The position numbers and the translations under genes were made by a program. From contig OY744516.1 in assembly GCA_963556195.1 (NCBI GenBank), positions 36,767,278 through 36,831,277 of the forward strand: a stretch of DNA of 64,000 nucleotides. Direction: 5' to 3'. Positions 10,420 through 21,900 of the stretch are shown one piece after another. The first letter of the stretch is position 1. Every line of letters begins with the position of its first letter. The notes under the pieces were generated by a model. The model worked only from the letters and a program-made list of their open reading frames with translations. It searched no databases and was not told the origin of the DNA. The DNA is from Sepiola atlantica. Its lineage: Eukaryota; Mollusca; Cephalopoda; Sepiida; Sepiolidae.

Positions 10420-10565
10420 ATGTATCGGATTCACTCCTAAACTAAACCGATCATTATGAATTTTGGAACACAGCTGCTAGGCATAAAATTGGATAATATG
10501 GGCTATATTTTGTTTAATTTAGTTTTATGCAAATGAGACATATTCGAATGTGGGTCAGCAAAAGG
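10420..10565 (+). repeat. Dispersed 'gatcattatgaattttgga' repeat, copy 1
   Basis: The sequence from 'ggattcactcctaaacta' through 'gatcattatgaattttgga' recurs three times at 32030-32545 and inverted at 55965-56035. It probably belongs to a non-autonomous transposon end; function unknown. Confidence 0.6.
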
Positions 10566-11044
10566 CAACGAAAGAAAGAGAAAAAAACAAAAAACAAATC
10601 AAGACTTTTTTTCTCTTTTTTTCTTCTTTACAGTGAATCTCTACAAATTTATCATTAAATTTTTTCCCGGTGTTCCTGAGGAAAGTGGGAGAAGATGGAA
10701 GTGATAAGGTAATTTGAATAATAGAAAAAATATCGATCAGGATTAAATATTAAAATCGATCAGGAATACAATTCTTTTTGTTTAACAACACAGACCAATA
10801 TTTGTCTGATCTGATTGACTAAACAAATTTTATTATGTATCTAGTAGTAAAAAAATCTACTGATCACAAATGTATGGGGGAAAATCGTTTTTAATTTATA
10901 TGTAAGATGACTTAAAAAATCTTCCCTAGCTATCTGTCCATTTGTCCATATCTTATAACCTTCCACACCCATTTAAAGATGACATGCAAACAAGGAATTG
11001 ATAAATATCTGGGGTTGCCGAGTTCAAAACATTAAAATTTTACC

Positions 11045-11225
11045 CATTTCATAATGAATTGTTCCAAAAGCGAATATGACACCATAAATATAATTCTGTT
11101 GTCGTTGTCAGCTTACAAGTTATATTCGTTTTATATATATTTATTATATATTTAAAGAATATTTAGCTGACAATCATTTTTATGGTATGAAGAAATTATG
11201 GAATTTCCACGGGTCTTGGTAATCA
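11045..11225 (+). repeat. Decayed relative of the 15.95-kb Helitron-like end
   Basis: Shares 'aagaatatttagctgacaat' and a terminal 'ggaatttccac' with the minus-strand sequence at 15952-16150. The terminal CTAG seen there is not preserved here. Confidence 0.45.
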
Positions 11226-11403
11226 TTAAATAGTTCTTTATGGAAAACATACCAAGTGTTTGGATCTACTTTCCCATAAAAGAAGGACAGATTACAAGAA
11301 TATGCTGAAAAGCAGTATTTTTATATAAAGAAAAATATCTTGTTGTTCGGAAAATGCTGGTCAATTGAAAAAAATTGATATATGGTGTTATTTCTACAAT
11401 GAT

Positions 11404-11815
11404 TTATATGTTTTTATTTTAATGATAAGCATACCACGTGCAAAATTGTCAATAACTTTGAAACACTCTCCTCTGTTAGCACTGCCTTGATTTTGGCTGT
11501 GATGGCCCTCGTCAGTTCAGGAATAGTCTGAGGATTGTTTTGATAGAAATTATCTTTAAGATAAACCCACAGATGAAAGCCTGTGAGGGGATTATAGTCC
11601 GGTGAGTGTGAATCCCATTCAGGATCACACCTCCTATTGATGAGACGATCACCAAAGTGCCCCCCATATTGTGATAAAATAAAGATTGTTGGACATTCAT
11701 GACAAACGTTGGTGGATAGGTCAAGCATAGACTGAAGTTTATTTGTACCAAATATGATTGGATTTCAGAAAGGATTGTGAATTTTATTAATGATTTCATG
11801 GGTCACCTTTAAACA
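11404..11815 (-). pseudogene. Mariner/Tc1-like transposase C-terminal fragment with one inverted end
   Basis: Minus-strand frame 11728-11414 (104 codons) includes YGGHFGDRLINRRCDPEW, then SPDYNPL and 'LW.YLKDNFY.NNPQTIPEL'. This matches the C-terminal part of Tc1/mariner-type DDE transposases; SPD.NP is the expected catalytic-region motif. Immediately upstream in the minus sense (11690-11815) is the inverted end also seen at 4030-4100 and 4661, so almost the whole N-terminal part of the transposase has been deleted. The opposite end is truncated at about 11405. Incapable of transposition by itself. Confidence 0.8.
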
Positions 11816-12719
11816 ACATGGTTGTATTGAAAATATAGGAGTCGAAAGAAAAAAAATAGTTAATTCAATTATGATTTAATTAGATTTTACTTAAAACTAA
11901 AAAAATACATGTTTTTCACAGTAGCTGATGTATGTCAACCCAGATAAAAGATCGAGTGGCTGTTGAGTGATCTTTCTTTCACCCAGTTGGAATGAAAGCC
12001 CACACAAATTTATGAGAATATAATGATGGGTGTGTTATTGTATGGGAGGTCAAAAATGATAAAATTTGATAGTATCCACATTATCGAAAGTCTATTCCCA
12101 GCATCAAAACACTATCATCTGATACTCTAGTTGTAAAAAAAGCATTGCATAGTTCGATTAAAACAAGATTACAAAAACAATTAATATCTTTTCAGAACTG
12201 CAGTGTTGGCTAAGAATTATCGGAGTCATCTCCATTAGACTGATATCCAAGTTATCTTCCTTAAATTATTCTGGCCAACGTTAGAGGAGTGCGATCTCCT
12301 GTGCAGAAATGAAGAAAACTCGTTCTACACATGTGCGGAAATTCAGAATGAGGCTTTCTCCTTTTTTTGACTTTCTTCCAAAAGCCATCGGATGTGGTCT
12401 GACCGTCGCCGAGTGGCTTTCACAAACACTGATGCTGCACCTGTCAAGCGCCTCTTCTGGTAGCAGTCATCTGGACTCGGAGAACAACTCAACACAAACG
12501 TAAATAATATTTACATATACATTGCTCACACTTCTTCCCTATCTCCGCCCTCGGCAACGTGTGTCGTTCTGATTGTGTTGTGACAGTAATGTATTCTCTC
12601 TTTAGTACCACCTTATATATCCACGTTTTGCATTTGTCTTTGACAAACTGTTTATCTGAGAATGAATGTGTATGTATGTAAATCCAACTCTTTCTTCACT
12701 TTCGTCCTTTTTCCTTTTA
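11816..12719. other. Unassigned spacer
   Basis: No feature recognised. A 64-codon chance frame at 12309-12503 has no familiar motif. Confidence 0.45.
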
Positions 12720-12724
12720 TTTTT

Positions 12725-13110
12725 CGTTATGGAATTCGATCCAAACAAGGCATGAAGCCACTTGATGTAAAGAGCTAAAAAGAACGAAAGATGACAAACA
12801 CAAAGGCAAGAGATGTCTTTTGACTGTAGTCTTGAAAAGAGCAAAGAAAGAGGAAGACAGTCAGCAGGAAGAGAGTTTAACAAGCCTGCAGTTCTTGGAA
12901 AGAAGCTACCAAAATAGGAAGATGAATTATAACAAGATACCTAAATAGCGAATTGATGAAGACCACTAGACTAACGAGTCAAATGAGCTGGATCAAAGGA
13001 AGCAGAAAATAAATCAGACAATTCTGAAGAACTCATACTTATAAAAGAGACTGAGACTAGCAACATCACGTCTGTGATAGAGAGGGTGCAGAGAAGAAAA
13101 AGGGTGGGGG
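12725..13110 (-). pseudogene. Degenerate Jockey-type LINE tail
   Basis: Begins with the same 3' motif 'acaaggcatgaagccactt' / 'gagctaaaaagaacgaaaga' found at 290 and 45640, and ends with 'gagactagcaac' and 'gtgatagagagggtgcag', the counterpart of 58075-58110. Coding content has decayed. Confidence 0.55.
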
Positions 13111-13364
13111 CCAACCAAATTACAGATATGCTTCAGACACCGATGTGTTATCTATGATAACACAACACACAAAATGTCCGCCTATTGTTCAGGAAAGATA
13201 TGTTCGAACACGTAATTGCTAAAACCGTAAAAACTAGGAAGTAAAATATTCGTTAGCTTTACAGATATTTACAAGAATTTTATAAGATGCCTCATCTATA
13301 AATCTTATCTATAAGGGTTGTTCATAAAGTTCTAAGTATCAACCAGAAATATTTAAAATCTATT

Positions 13365-14152
13365 TCAATATCTTAAATCAATCTATCTATTTCAATATTT
13401 TAAATCAATCTATTTCAATATCTAAAATCAATCTATTTCAATATTCTAAATCAATCTATCTATTTCAATATTCTAAATCAATCTATCTAGTTCAATATTT
13501 TAAATCAATCTATCTAGTTCAATATTTTAAATCAATCTATCTAGTTCAATATTTTAAATCAATCTATCTAGTTCAATATTTTAAATCAATCTATCTAGTT
13601 CAATATTTTAAATCCATCTATCTATTTCAATATCTTAAATCCATCTATCTATTTCAATATTCAAAATCAATCTATCTATTTCAATATTCAAAATCAATCT
13701 ATCTATTTCAATATCTTAAATAAATCTATCTATTTCAATATCTTAAATAAATCTATCTATTTCAATATTTTAAATCGATCTATCTATTTCAATATTTTAA
13801 ATCAATCTATCTATTTCAATATTTTAAATCAATCTATCTATTTCAATATTCAAAATCAATCTATCTATTTCAATATTTTAAATCAATCTATCTATTTCAA
13901 TATTTTAAATCAATCTATTTCAATATTTTAAATCAATCTATTTCAATATTTTAAATCTATCTATTTCAATATTTTAAATCAATCTATCTATTTCAATATT
14001 TTAAATCAATCTATCTATTTCAATATTTTAAATCAATCTATTTCAATATTTTAAATTAATCTATCTATTTCAATATTTTAAATTAATCTATTTCAATATT
14101 TTAAATTAATCTATTTCAATATTTTAAATTAATCTATTTCAATATTTTTATG
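13365..14152 (+). repeat. 23/27-bp minisatellite
   Basis: About 30 tandem copies of a unit based on TCTATCTATTTCAATATTTT plus AAATCAA. Units are 27 bp, or 23 bp when one TCTA is missing. Variants ('atcttaaat', 'attcaaaat', 'tctagttcaat') occur in blocks of adjacent identical units, showing local expansion. Confidence 0.95.
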
Positions 14153-15280
14153 TCTTTTTCAGTCTTTTATGATTTATCTTTATAAAAGTGTTGTTCAAAA
14201 AAAAATCTAAACCTCAGCCAGAAAGAAGAGTCATAGTTGAACATTTTTATTATTGCAACACTACAACTTCTGATAAAACTAGAAAAGATAATTCAAATTT
14301 TTAGCAGATTTTTTATGTTAAACTTACACAGCTAACTAATTCACCCTTCTAAAAATTGAACAATGTTTAAAAAAAGTTTTGTTTAAAGGGTGATGAAGAA
14401 ATCCTTGAGAAATATCAAATGGATAATTTTATATTAATGAGATTCTCGATGAACGTTTATTATTTATTATGACATAACTACAGGGACCGTATATGGTCAT
14501 CTGAAACAGGCAGAGAAAGATCATCCATCTGTTGGAGCTGGCAGTTGCATGGGAGTCAAACAGTTATGAGTTGATACATAGACAGAAAGCTTTTACAACT
14601 GTTCAGGTATAAGCTGGGATTCATCCAAAGTAAAGCAACTGAAAGAGGAAGGGCAAAAAGCAGAAGATAAAGTTATTGTTCATCTGGATGAAGAACCATG
14701 ATGCTACCTAGCTTGAAAGGACTGGAGGAGTTGTCCGAGAGAGAAAAACTTCTGAGTAGTGAGGTTGAACAGCTACCCCACTGTATTCTTCCAAAAAGAA
14801 ATGCCCTTTTAAATTCTAAGCTATAATTTATGGATGTATTATTCAACTTTAACCAGCCATAAAATCCTTACAAATTAAGCGTTAGAACTAATTTTGTTCC
14901 TGATTCAGTTAGAGTCTAAATTTTGGAAAAATACTTGCTTTAGACCCATCGGCTGACCTTTTCTTCTTTTTACTCCTGGGCACAATGTACATTCGTTAAA
15001 ATAAATGATGAAAAAAATCCACTAAAGAAAAATATGTTTCTTTTTTCCTTTTAAATTTTCGAGTTTTCTTAAATAGTGCGTTCCACATTTCTTATCAGGA
15101 TAAGAAGGAAATGTTTATCAGTCTAAAGGGCATGAGTACTCATACCGACTTCAGGGCATCTGCCGGGTTGTCATTGGTCGAACTATTCAACAAGTTAGAT
15201 TGAGCACTTAAGTGTCTTTTATTATTTCATCAGGGCTTAAATAACCCAGCAAATATTTATTAATGTGTCTGCATTTAGTT
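14153..15280. other. Unassigned spacer
   Basis: No coding, RNA or repeat signal could be named. Stretch 14460-14790 is less A+T-rich and could be old transposon sequence, but no frame is long or familiar. Ends in a poly-T run at 15286-15300. Confidence 0.45.
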
Positions 15281-15389
15281 ATAATTTTTTTTTTTTTTTT
15301 ATTATTTAATAATTTCATTCGGTTTTTTAAGTTTCTAATTTAGAATCTTTCTTGTAACGATAATTTACAGTTTTTACTGGCAATGAAAC

Positions 15390-15780
15390 CTGACCAGTGA
15401 GGGTTGAGGATATGTGTTGCATGGAGATAAATCATATAAGAATGATACGATGGATGTGTAATATGAGTCTTAAAGACATGCTTAGATCTGATGACCTCGG
15501 AAGAAGATTAAATCTGGAAAGAGAGATGTGTGCACAACAGGAGATCTTTTGGTTTGATCAGATTGAAAGAATGAATGAGAACGCTTGGGTTAGTTGATGT
15601 AGAACAGTTGATGTAGAAGGGTCAGTTGTCAAGGGAAAGCCAATGAAAACATGGAAGGAAGTGATAAGGAAGGATTTGAGAGAAAGAAGTATAAATAAAG
15701 ACGTGGCCAGAGATAGGTTAGTTAGGAAGTCAAGATTTATTAAGAAGATGTTGTTGTATGGTGGAACTTTTGTAAATAAA
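15390..15780 (+). pseudogene. LINE reverse-transcriptase C-terminus (RTE-like?), copy 1
   Basis: Plus-strand frame 15397-15597 reads 'IRMIRWMCNMSLKDMLRSDD' and 'WFDQIERMNENAWV'. A shifted frame from 15643 then reads 'MKTWKEVIRKDLRERSINKD'. This is the well-known C-terminal order of many invertebrate non-LTR retrotransposons (RMIRWM ... W.GH.ERM ... GRP.KTW.EVI..D), with the first stretch and second in different frames. Related fragments sit at 30025-30245 and 58585-58895. Family placement (RTE versus other clades) is uncertain. Confidence 0.75.
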
Positions 15781-15951
15781 CCAATGTATAATTTTTGTTT
15801 TAATCAGCCAAAAGCAAAGAATTCTGTAATTTCAATGAAACTTTCAACATTCAATACAAGCATGGCTACTTGGTGTTGCCCGGGTTCCTAGAAAAAATAG
15901 AGCAGTTAAAAAAAGTGTAACATTTTTATTTTAGGTGTATTATTTATATCA

Positions 15952-16260
15952 CTAGCAGGGCCCTGTGGAAATTCCACAGTGTTTTCTACATCAATCTGTA
16001 TAATTTACTGTTAATAATAATATTTCTTTTGAAATAATGTCTGTCAGGGTAAATACTATTAATAAAAAAAAGACTCTTTCTTCGTCCATAAAAATAATTG
16101 TCATTGTCAGCTAAATATTCTTCAAATCAATAAAACGAATGTCACTTTTTGAAATGTATTTATTGAAAATTTTTTGAGTCTATGGGCTGACTAAATTTGA
16201 TTTGGGAATAATTCATTTTAAAATAAGTAATGTTGCATTTCTCTGCTAATCGGACGATCT
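15952..16260 (-). mobile_element. Helitron-like 3' end with 8-bp hairpin
   Basis: On the minus strand the sequence ends CTGTGGAATTTCCACAG, then GGCCCTG, then CTAG with T as next base (15951-15955). A short hairpin a few bases before CTRR followed by T is the standard Helitron 3' terminus. The interior 'gaatatttagctgacaatga' matches 11150. The 5' limit was not found. Confidence 0.5.
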
Positions 16261-16319
16261 CATTTTTTTTTTAATGTGTATATAAGGTGATAATGTATGT
16301 ACGAACATAAAGTGACTTA

Positions 16320-16810
16320 GCTGGTTTGGACTACTCTAGGTTGTTATTTTCACAACGTTTCAGCCGATGTGTTGTAGACTCGTGCTAGGGGTCACAAAGA
16401 TAACAACCACAAATTGTGACAGGTTAAAATATACAATGTATTTATTCATAGCAATACAGTAATGCCACTAAATGTGGTAGGAGATGACCGGATTCCTACC
16501 ATGCGGTAAAACATGAATAGGAATGTCCTCTGTTTGAGTCTTTGCAACCATGGTATTTATTATAGATGGTTGCTTCCATTAGTTCTTCAATAGGGGTGAT
16601 TTGTACCCCACAACACGATGTAACCTTCAACTTTCTTCAGGTGCATCTTTTCCAACTCAGGAATCTTTATGTTGAAGTTGGGAACCTATAAAGAATTTCG
16701 AACTGAATCCCTTATTTAATACACAGGGGTAGATTGTTCTCATTCCGTCAGCCATGAACATGAGGAAGTGTAAAGTTAAGTATTCCAAATAATCCAAATA
16801 GAAATTATCA
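16320..16810 (-). repeat. SINE family 2 copy with internal insertion
   Basis: The minus-strand body matches 18860-19150 and 42890-43075: 'gagaacaatctacc', 'gggattcagttcgaaattc', 'cacctgaagaa', 'gttacatcg', 'ctgaaacgttgtgaaaataa'. In this copy ~230 bp (about 16380-16610) separates 'gttacatcg' from 'catcggctgaaacg', so a second element lies inside it, with 'catcg' on both sides. Confidence 0.6.
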
Positions 16811-17156
16811 ATCCATCATCTCAAAAGTTCCGAAACATATCTTGTTTTTAAACTTCTCTCCTCCTCGCTTTCTCTCTGGTAACAGTATAATGGAAAGAAA
16901 GAAAAAGAAAACTGACTGTCTCTTTGACCTCGTTTCAGTGTTATTTTTTAAACAACTATCAGTAAGAATGAAAAAAAAAAAAAAAACGTAATTTTACCCC
17001 CTGTTCCTTGGAGTAATCAAGTCACTCGTGACCCGGTTTCACACTGAATCCGATGATGCAAGTTTGTAGGTGTATCCTGTGCAGTTTTGGACTCGTAGCC
17101 GGACGGACACACACACACAGAATTACAACTTTCTTTAACATAATAAACATCATATA

Positions 17157-17483
17157 CTAGTAGGCAACCCCGGTATTACCCGGAAATGACTGAGGACAGC
17201 TATGTACTCCTTATCCCAGCCCTGAACCCCATTTAACCAGTTTTATTCTTATTTTTAATTTCTATAATTTTCAAGTTATTATATTTGAATGAAATAAAAG
17301 TGTTGTCTTTACTTTTTATGGACGTCCACTATGAATGGAAATCTCACAATATTATTAATACCGCTAATGACTTACTCATGTAATTTTACTAGAGAAAAGT
17401 TGTTTAATCTGGGTGTAGGGCTTTGTTTTCAATTGCATCCTCAAGCAGACAGACAGACAGAGACACCACAAATATAATATAGA
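17157..17483 (-). mobile_element. Complete short Helitron (327 bp)
   Basis: In the minus sense it starts TCTATATTATATTTG at 17483 after an A, contains a (TCTG)n run, and ends with hairpin-type 'ccgggtaataccgg' followed by 'ggttgccta' and CTAG (17160-17157), then T. The A/T target flanks, 5' TC, 3' hairpin and CTAG together are diagnostic for Helitrons. A longer relative starts at 40628. No Rep/helicase is present, so it is non-autonomous. Confidence 0.75.
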
Positions 17484-17935
17484 TTTTATAAGCAATACAA
17501 ATTATTCAAGAGTATTCTCCCTTGAACTATATCCAAGTTATCTTCTTTGAATAATACTAGCCACCGATAAAATGCACTCTTCTACTTCCAAAACCCAAAA
17601 TATATCAAATTCTAGCCATGTTTGAATTTACAAACCTAAGATCTGTCTCTTTTCTTGTTGGCCTTCAAGCTTGGCAGACCTGGTTCGCCTGGTCAGTAAT
17701 CTTTGTATGGCCTTTACAACTCTGGCACTATTCCCATCAGATCTCTGTTTTGGTTGCAACATCAACCTCTAAGAACATAAACAATGGAGGTAAATCATAT
17801 TTACTTCCCTATATGCCAACTGAAATATGCTTGTTTTATTTTTTGCCAATTGAATTGAATTATTCATTTGCATATCTCTCTCTATTTGTTAACCCTGGCA
17901 ATGCATGTTCTAGATCAATTGTGTTGGGATAATTA
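17484..17935. other. Unassigned spacer
   Basis: A 104-codon frame at 17618-17932 has hydrophobic stretches but no recognisable family, no supporting repeat and no splice or promoter context; treated as chance. Confidence 0.4.
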
Positions 17936-18061
17936 ACATGGCCTGTCCTTTCATAATTACGTCTGTGATATTAATGTCCGGATATCCTTCATACGTTTCA
18001 CCCTGACAAACCGTCTCTGTGAGAATAAATATACTTATTAATTTAATACGTACATAAAAGT

Positions 18062-18106
18062 AATCCATGGACACGTGTTTATGGCTCACAGCCGTCATCA
18101 GCATGG
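18062..18106 (-). ncRNA. Hammerhead-like motif, copy Y (core mutated)
   Basis: Minus sense: CCATG, CTGATGA (18101-18095), C then stem II GGC-tgtga-GCC then A, then TAAAC in place of GAAAC, ACGTGTC and CATGG. This copy keeps the best stem II but has lost the G of the GAAA core, so it would be inactive. Confidence 0.45.
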
Positions 18107-18388
18107 CTAACTTAGGCAAGGATCGAACATTCGATATTGATGTCTATAGTCCAGCGTTTTTTTAATTGCCTAGAAACATGTATGATTTTTATCACAAAAA
18201 TATTTTAATGTATTTTTATGTAATTGTTTTTATTGGTGATTGCAGCGTTCGTTGTTTTTGCTTACTACTATTTCGATCCTTTCACTTCCTAAGTGATTAA
18301 GATGCAGAAAATTACATTATTAGTCGCTCTTAACTTTATAGGATATATTTTTTGTTAATATATATTTTTATTAATTTAATACGTACAT

Positions 18389-18439
18389 AAAAGTACTCCA
18401 TGGACACATGTTTCTGGCTCACAGTAGTCATCAGCATGG
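18389..18439 (-). ncRNA. Hammerhead-like motif, copy X
   Basis: Minus sense: CCATG, CTGATGA (18434-18428), stem II region 'ctactgtgagcca', GAAAC, ATGTGTC, CATGG. Core bases are intact, stem I is five pairs, and the GTC cleavage triplet is present. Stem II pairing is poor in this copy. Loop-less stem III (ACATGTGT) includes one G-T pair. Confidence 0.5.
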
Positions 18440-18859
18440 TTAACTTAGACAAGGATCGAACCTTTCCAATGGTAAAACGTTGGACTATAGACATCAATAT
18501 CGAAGGTTCGATCCTTGTCTAAGTTAGCCATGCTTAGGATAGGTGGAAAAAAACTTTCACATTTATTCATTTGTATATGAAAATCCAACTGTTTCTTAAT
18601 TATTATCTCTTTTTATCTTTCTTGTGACCACCACGTGTTATCCAGATAACACAACATGCAAAATGGCGGCCGCCTGTTTGGAATGTAATTTGAGTTAATT
18701 CCTTCCAGAAAATAATCTTTCCCATTGGATTTATTTTCGTATAGAGCATGATAAAAAAAACAAAATTGAAGGAGGGGACCTAATTATGATAATGGAGTTA
18801 GATTTATCTAAGTAATTGACCATGAGAAAAGGAGGAGAAAAAATTTTAAACACGTAAAG

Positions 18860-19155
18860 CAATGGATAAAGGTGTTAAGTACCAATCAGTTCTAAGTGAC
18901 AGTCTTCTGGAGGTTAAAGGTTCAATTCTCACTACAGGCGATATTAATTAAGAATAAAATGACTTCTAACTGGTCATGACTGACGAACAAAAACAATCTT
19001 CCCTCGTGAATTAAATAAAGAATTCTGTTTGAAATTCCGTATCGATTCCTGAGTTCGACAAGATGCCCCTGAAGAAGTTTGGAGGTTACATCGGCCGAAA
19101 CGTTGTGTGAATAACATCCAAGATGAGAACAGTAGATCGAATAATCCAAATAATA
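18860..19155 (+). repeat. SINE family 2, near-complete copy
   Basis: A tRNA-like head has A-box-like 'taaaggtgttaagtacc' and B-box-like 'aggttcaattct' (18918-18930). It is followed by a body with 'gattcctgagttcgacaaga', 'cctgaagaagtttgg', 'catcggccgaaacgttgtg' and the tail 'gaataatccaaataatac'. Relatives: 16320-16810 (minus) and 42890-43075 (plus). Confidence 0.7.
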
Positions 19156-19535
19156 CAAAACAAAATAAAAATAAATAAATTACAAATTTTTAAAACTTGC
19201 CTTCAAGTAGAAAAGGATTTTTTGGTGATGAACAAATAATAAAGTTTTAAAAACTGAAGGTTAAAAAAACACAGTGTGTGTGTGTATGTGCACATGTGCG
19301 CACATGCATATATGTGTAGGTGTGTTTGATCTGTCTTATCTCTCCTTTATTTTGCTTGCTCTCTCTCTCTCTTTCTCTATTTCGCTTTATTTCTTTTTCT
19401 CTACTTTTAACTTGGCCGAGTTCATTTAATATGTCATGGGTAGTTTACCCCGACAAATATTGATAATGTGAATTTGTAAAACGAGTTTTATATCATGCAA
19501 ACATCTTACTAAATGTTATTACACGACTCAACTGA

Positions 19536-19560
19536 ATCATCATCATCATCATCATCATCG
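19536..19560 (+). repeat. (ATC)n microsatellite
   Basis: About eight ATC units. Similar short tract at 23539-23556. Confidence 0.9.
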
Positions 19561-19779
19561 GTGTATTGAATGTTATTTATGCTATTACATTACTCGATTA
19601 AAAATGAAAAAAAAAGAGAGGGTGGAAGATGGTTGCGGGTCGTTTACAACCCACCAGTATATACAGATAAACTAATGATGAACTTCACCTTTGATTCCAA
19701 ACTTAGATATGTTCACAAGCCTGCCTGTTTTGACATATAATCAGCAAACAGAAAATCACCTTACAGGTTCAGTGCTTAC

Positions 19780-21900
19780 CACTCGATCGTAGATCCCATC
19801 CAATATTTTGGTGTAGAACTGCGCTAATCCTTTACGCCAGTACTCAACCTCCAGGTAGGAACAGTCAAGGGAAGACATCCCTAACCTTATGTCCCCACGC
19901 ATTTGATTGTAGAATCAAAGTGTAGTATCTGTACTTTGATGGAGATAAGCATAAGGAAGAGCTCAGTCACGATTTGAATACATACATTCAGAAAGTCAAA
20001 AACTCAGACGGACGTAACCTCATATCGTTACGGTAGATTCGTCAGACGTTTCTTCCAGGAGCACTTCGCACAACTGTCAAGACTTTCAAAAGTTTAGCAA
20101 CTATTTAGTTGGTACTACTCCACCTCGACATGGCTGAAGTAGCTAGTTGTGATGACAATGTTACAGAGTGTGACGTCTTGGCTACATTGAATGAGGTCGA
20201 CTACAAATCGCAATAATTTGATGTCTGCACTACGAATTGTTCTTGAGGCTGTCACACATGTTAATACTGCTTATAAAGGATGTGTTCAATCATTGGTTTG
20301 ATCATGAATCTATCCCTGTTCAGGTGACCAAAGGTGTTATCACATTTCTAAAGAAGTATGACAGGAATGGTGAGGAAGCACTAGATGATTACAGGCCCAT
20401 AACTCTGCTAAACATAGAATTAAAGATTTTGGCTCTGATTCTATCAAACCAGACGTTGTTGTCGGAACATTGATCAAACTGGAAAATACCTATACTGTGA
20501 AGGGGAGATGGATTCAGAACTTGTTTGTAGAAGACAACACTGATGACGCGCTGATCAATTTTGGTCAGTCCAAAGCTTTCGACATGATCGACCATCACTT
20601 CTTGTCATCTGTTTCAGAGATCGCTTCGCTCATTGACAGCAGTATTGCAGGTGAATGGAAGGCGTCCAGTGTCTTTCATTATCCCTCAGTCCATACACCA
20701 GAGTTATCTACTGTCAGCCCTACTTCATGTCCTTGAGTTGAGCCGCTACTTAACAGGCTAAGGGATAGGACAGCAAGTTCAGTCCTATACGGAATTACAT
20801 TACCAAAGGGGTGACAGCCAGGGTTTCTGCGTTTGCCAATGATATTACTGTTTTTGTGTCATTCTTTGGAGATCTTGAGGCAGTGACGGAAGCAACTGCA
20901 CATTACAAAATGATTATGGGAGCCAAAATCAAACAGAACTAGTCAATCGGCCTGAAGTTGGGTATCTGTAACAGTAATGCTTTACTTCCAGATCCTTTCT
21001 GCTGGATAGATGGTCCGGTTCAAATTTTAGTTGTGTCATTCAGTCTAGATCTCAAACTTGAGAGAAATTTCTCAGAGGTACATTTACATGTTGACATGTC
21101 AGTTCAGACTTGGCTTTGAAGGAATCTTTCCTTAAAGGGTAAAGCTGAGGCATGTGCCATGTACATTTTTCCTCTTATTCTTTAACGACTGGCTGTATTT
21201 CATCTGCTTGTGAGCCGCTTAGTGGTCTTCTAATGCCTTGTTTTCTCTTTTATTTGGATGAGAGGAATGCTGTTGTCAACGTCCATGTTAAAGAGGCTTG
21301 GAAAAGGCTGACTTGGCAAGTCATTAACATACCAAGAGACTGGCTTACCTGAGTCGAACCTAGACAAAGGGTGTGTGGTCGAGAGCACCTTTCCCGACTT
21401 CATCTTCAATTCTTCAAAGCAAGAGGTGAATTGCAATTCTTCACCGAATGCAGAGTCACGCTGAGAAAGCTCCCTCGGTCCTGCAACTTTGCACAGCCTA
21501 GAAAGGCACTATATCGGGATTCAGTTAAATAATGACTGGAATGGTTGATAGAAAAAACTTGCTATCAATGGAGTTCGGTGCTGGGTTCAGGATATCTTAT
21601 CAACTCTTAGCACTTTCTGACCTAGCGATTTGTTCGGAAAGTGTTACCGTCAATGGCATATTTTTCGGTTCAATTATGGTGGAAATGACTGATTGTCTGC
21701 ACTGTGACAGTGCTGAGGAAGAAACAGTACGACTTATTCCACTGTAGTGAACTTCGACTGTTTGGAAGTATGTCAAGCAAGTGATAGCTCACATCGATCC
21801 TCAATTGTTAGTACTGCTTATGTGATTGACAATATCGACCCACATGGTAGGTGAGGGAGAAATGAATGGTGTTTCACATAATCCTGGTCATAGCTAGATT
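19780..21900 (+). pseudogene. Tx1-like LINE reverse-transcriptase remnant
   Basis: Plus-strand frames at 20310-20480 give 'VTKGVITFLKK' and 'LDDYRPITLLNIELKILA', the RT fingers-region pattern. At 20545-20610 'ALINFGQSKAFDMIDHHFL' contains the motif A aspartate. At 20830-20862 the motif C pattern reads AFANDITVFV, where families usually have F/YADD, so one catalytic aspartate is lost. Weak C-terminal text continues to ~21780. The combination KG.I..L.K / DDYRPITLLN resembles L1-clade Tx1-type elements. Many stops and frameshifts; dead copy. The 5' endonuclease region is not recognisable. Confidence 0.75.

Larger units (their letters stand above)
17940..18470 (-). repeat. Two tandem tRNA-like/hammerhead-like repeats (copies Y and X)
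   Basis: In the minus sense copy X (~18470-18240) is followed directly by copy Y (~18240-17940). The hammerhead cores are 333 bases apart, giving the tandem period. The junction 'cgctgcaatcacc' then 'aaaaacaattacat' matches the ends of copy Z at 10 kb. Copy Y keeps the tRNA-like segment with 'atagacatcaatatcga' and 'gttcgatccttgcc'. Next to copy X, an opposite-orientation fragment (18468-18535) stops exactly within the core, after 'gccatgct'. Confidence 0.7.

Noticed and set aside
17618..17932. 104-codon frame with hydrophobic segments
   Set aside because: No family resemblance, no gene context, and length within chance expectation for 64 kb in six frames.
19040..19110. Hammerhead reading of the SINE segment 'cctgaagaag ... 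ggccgaaacg'
   Set aside because: CUGAAGA is permitted, but an extra base precedes stem II and the sequence after GAAAC cannot form a stem III ending in UH.
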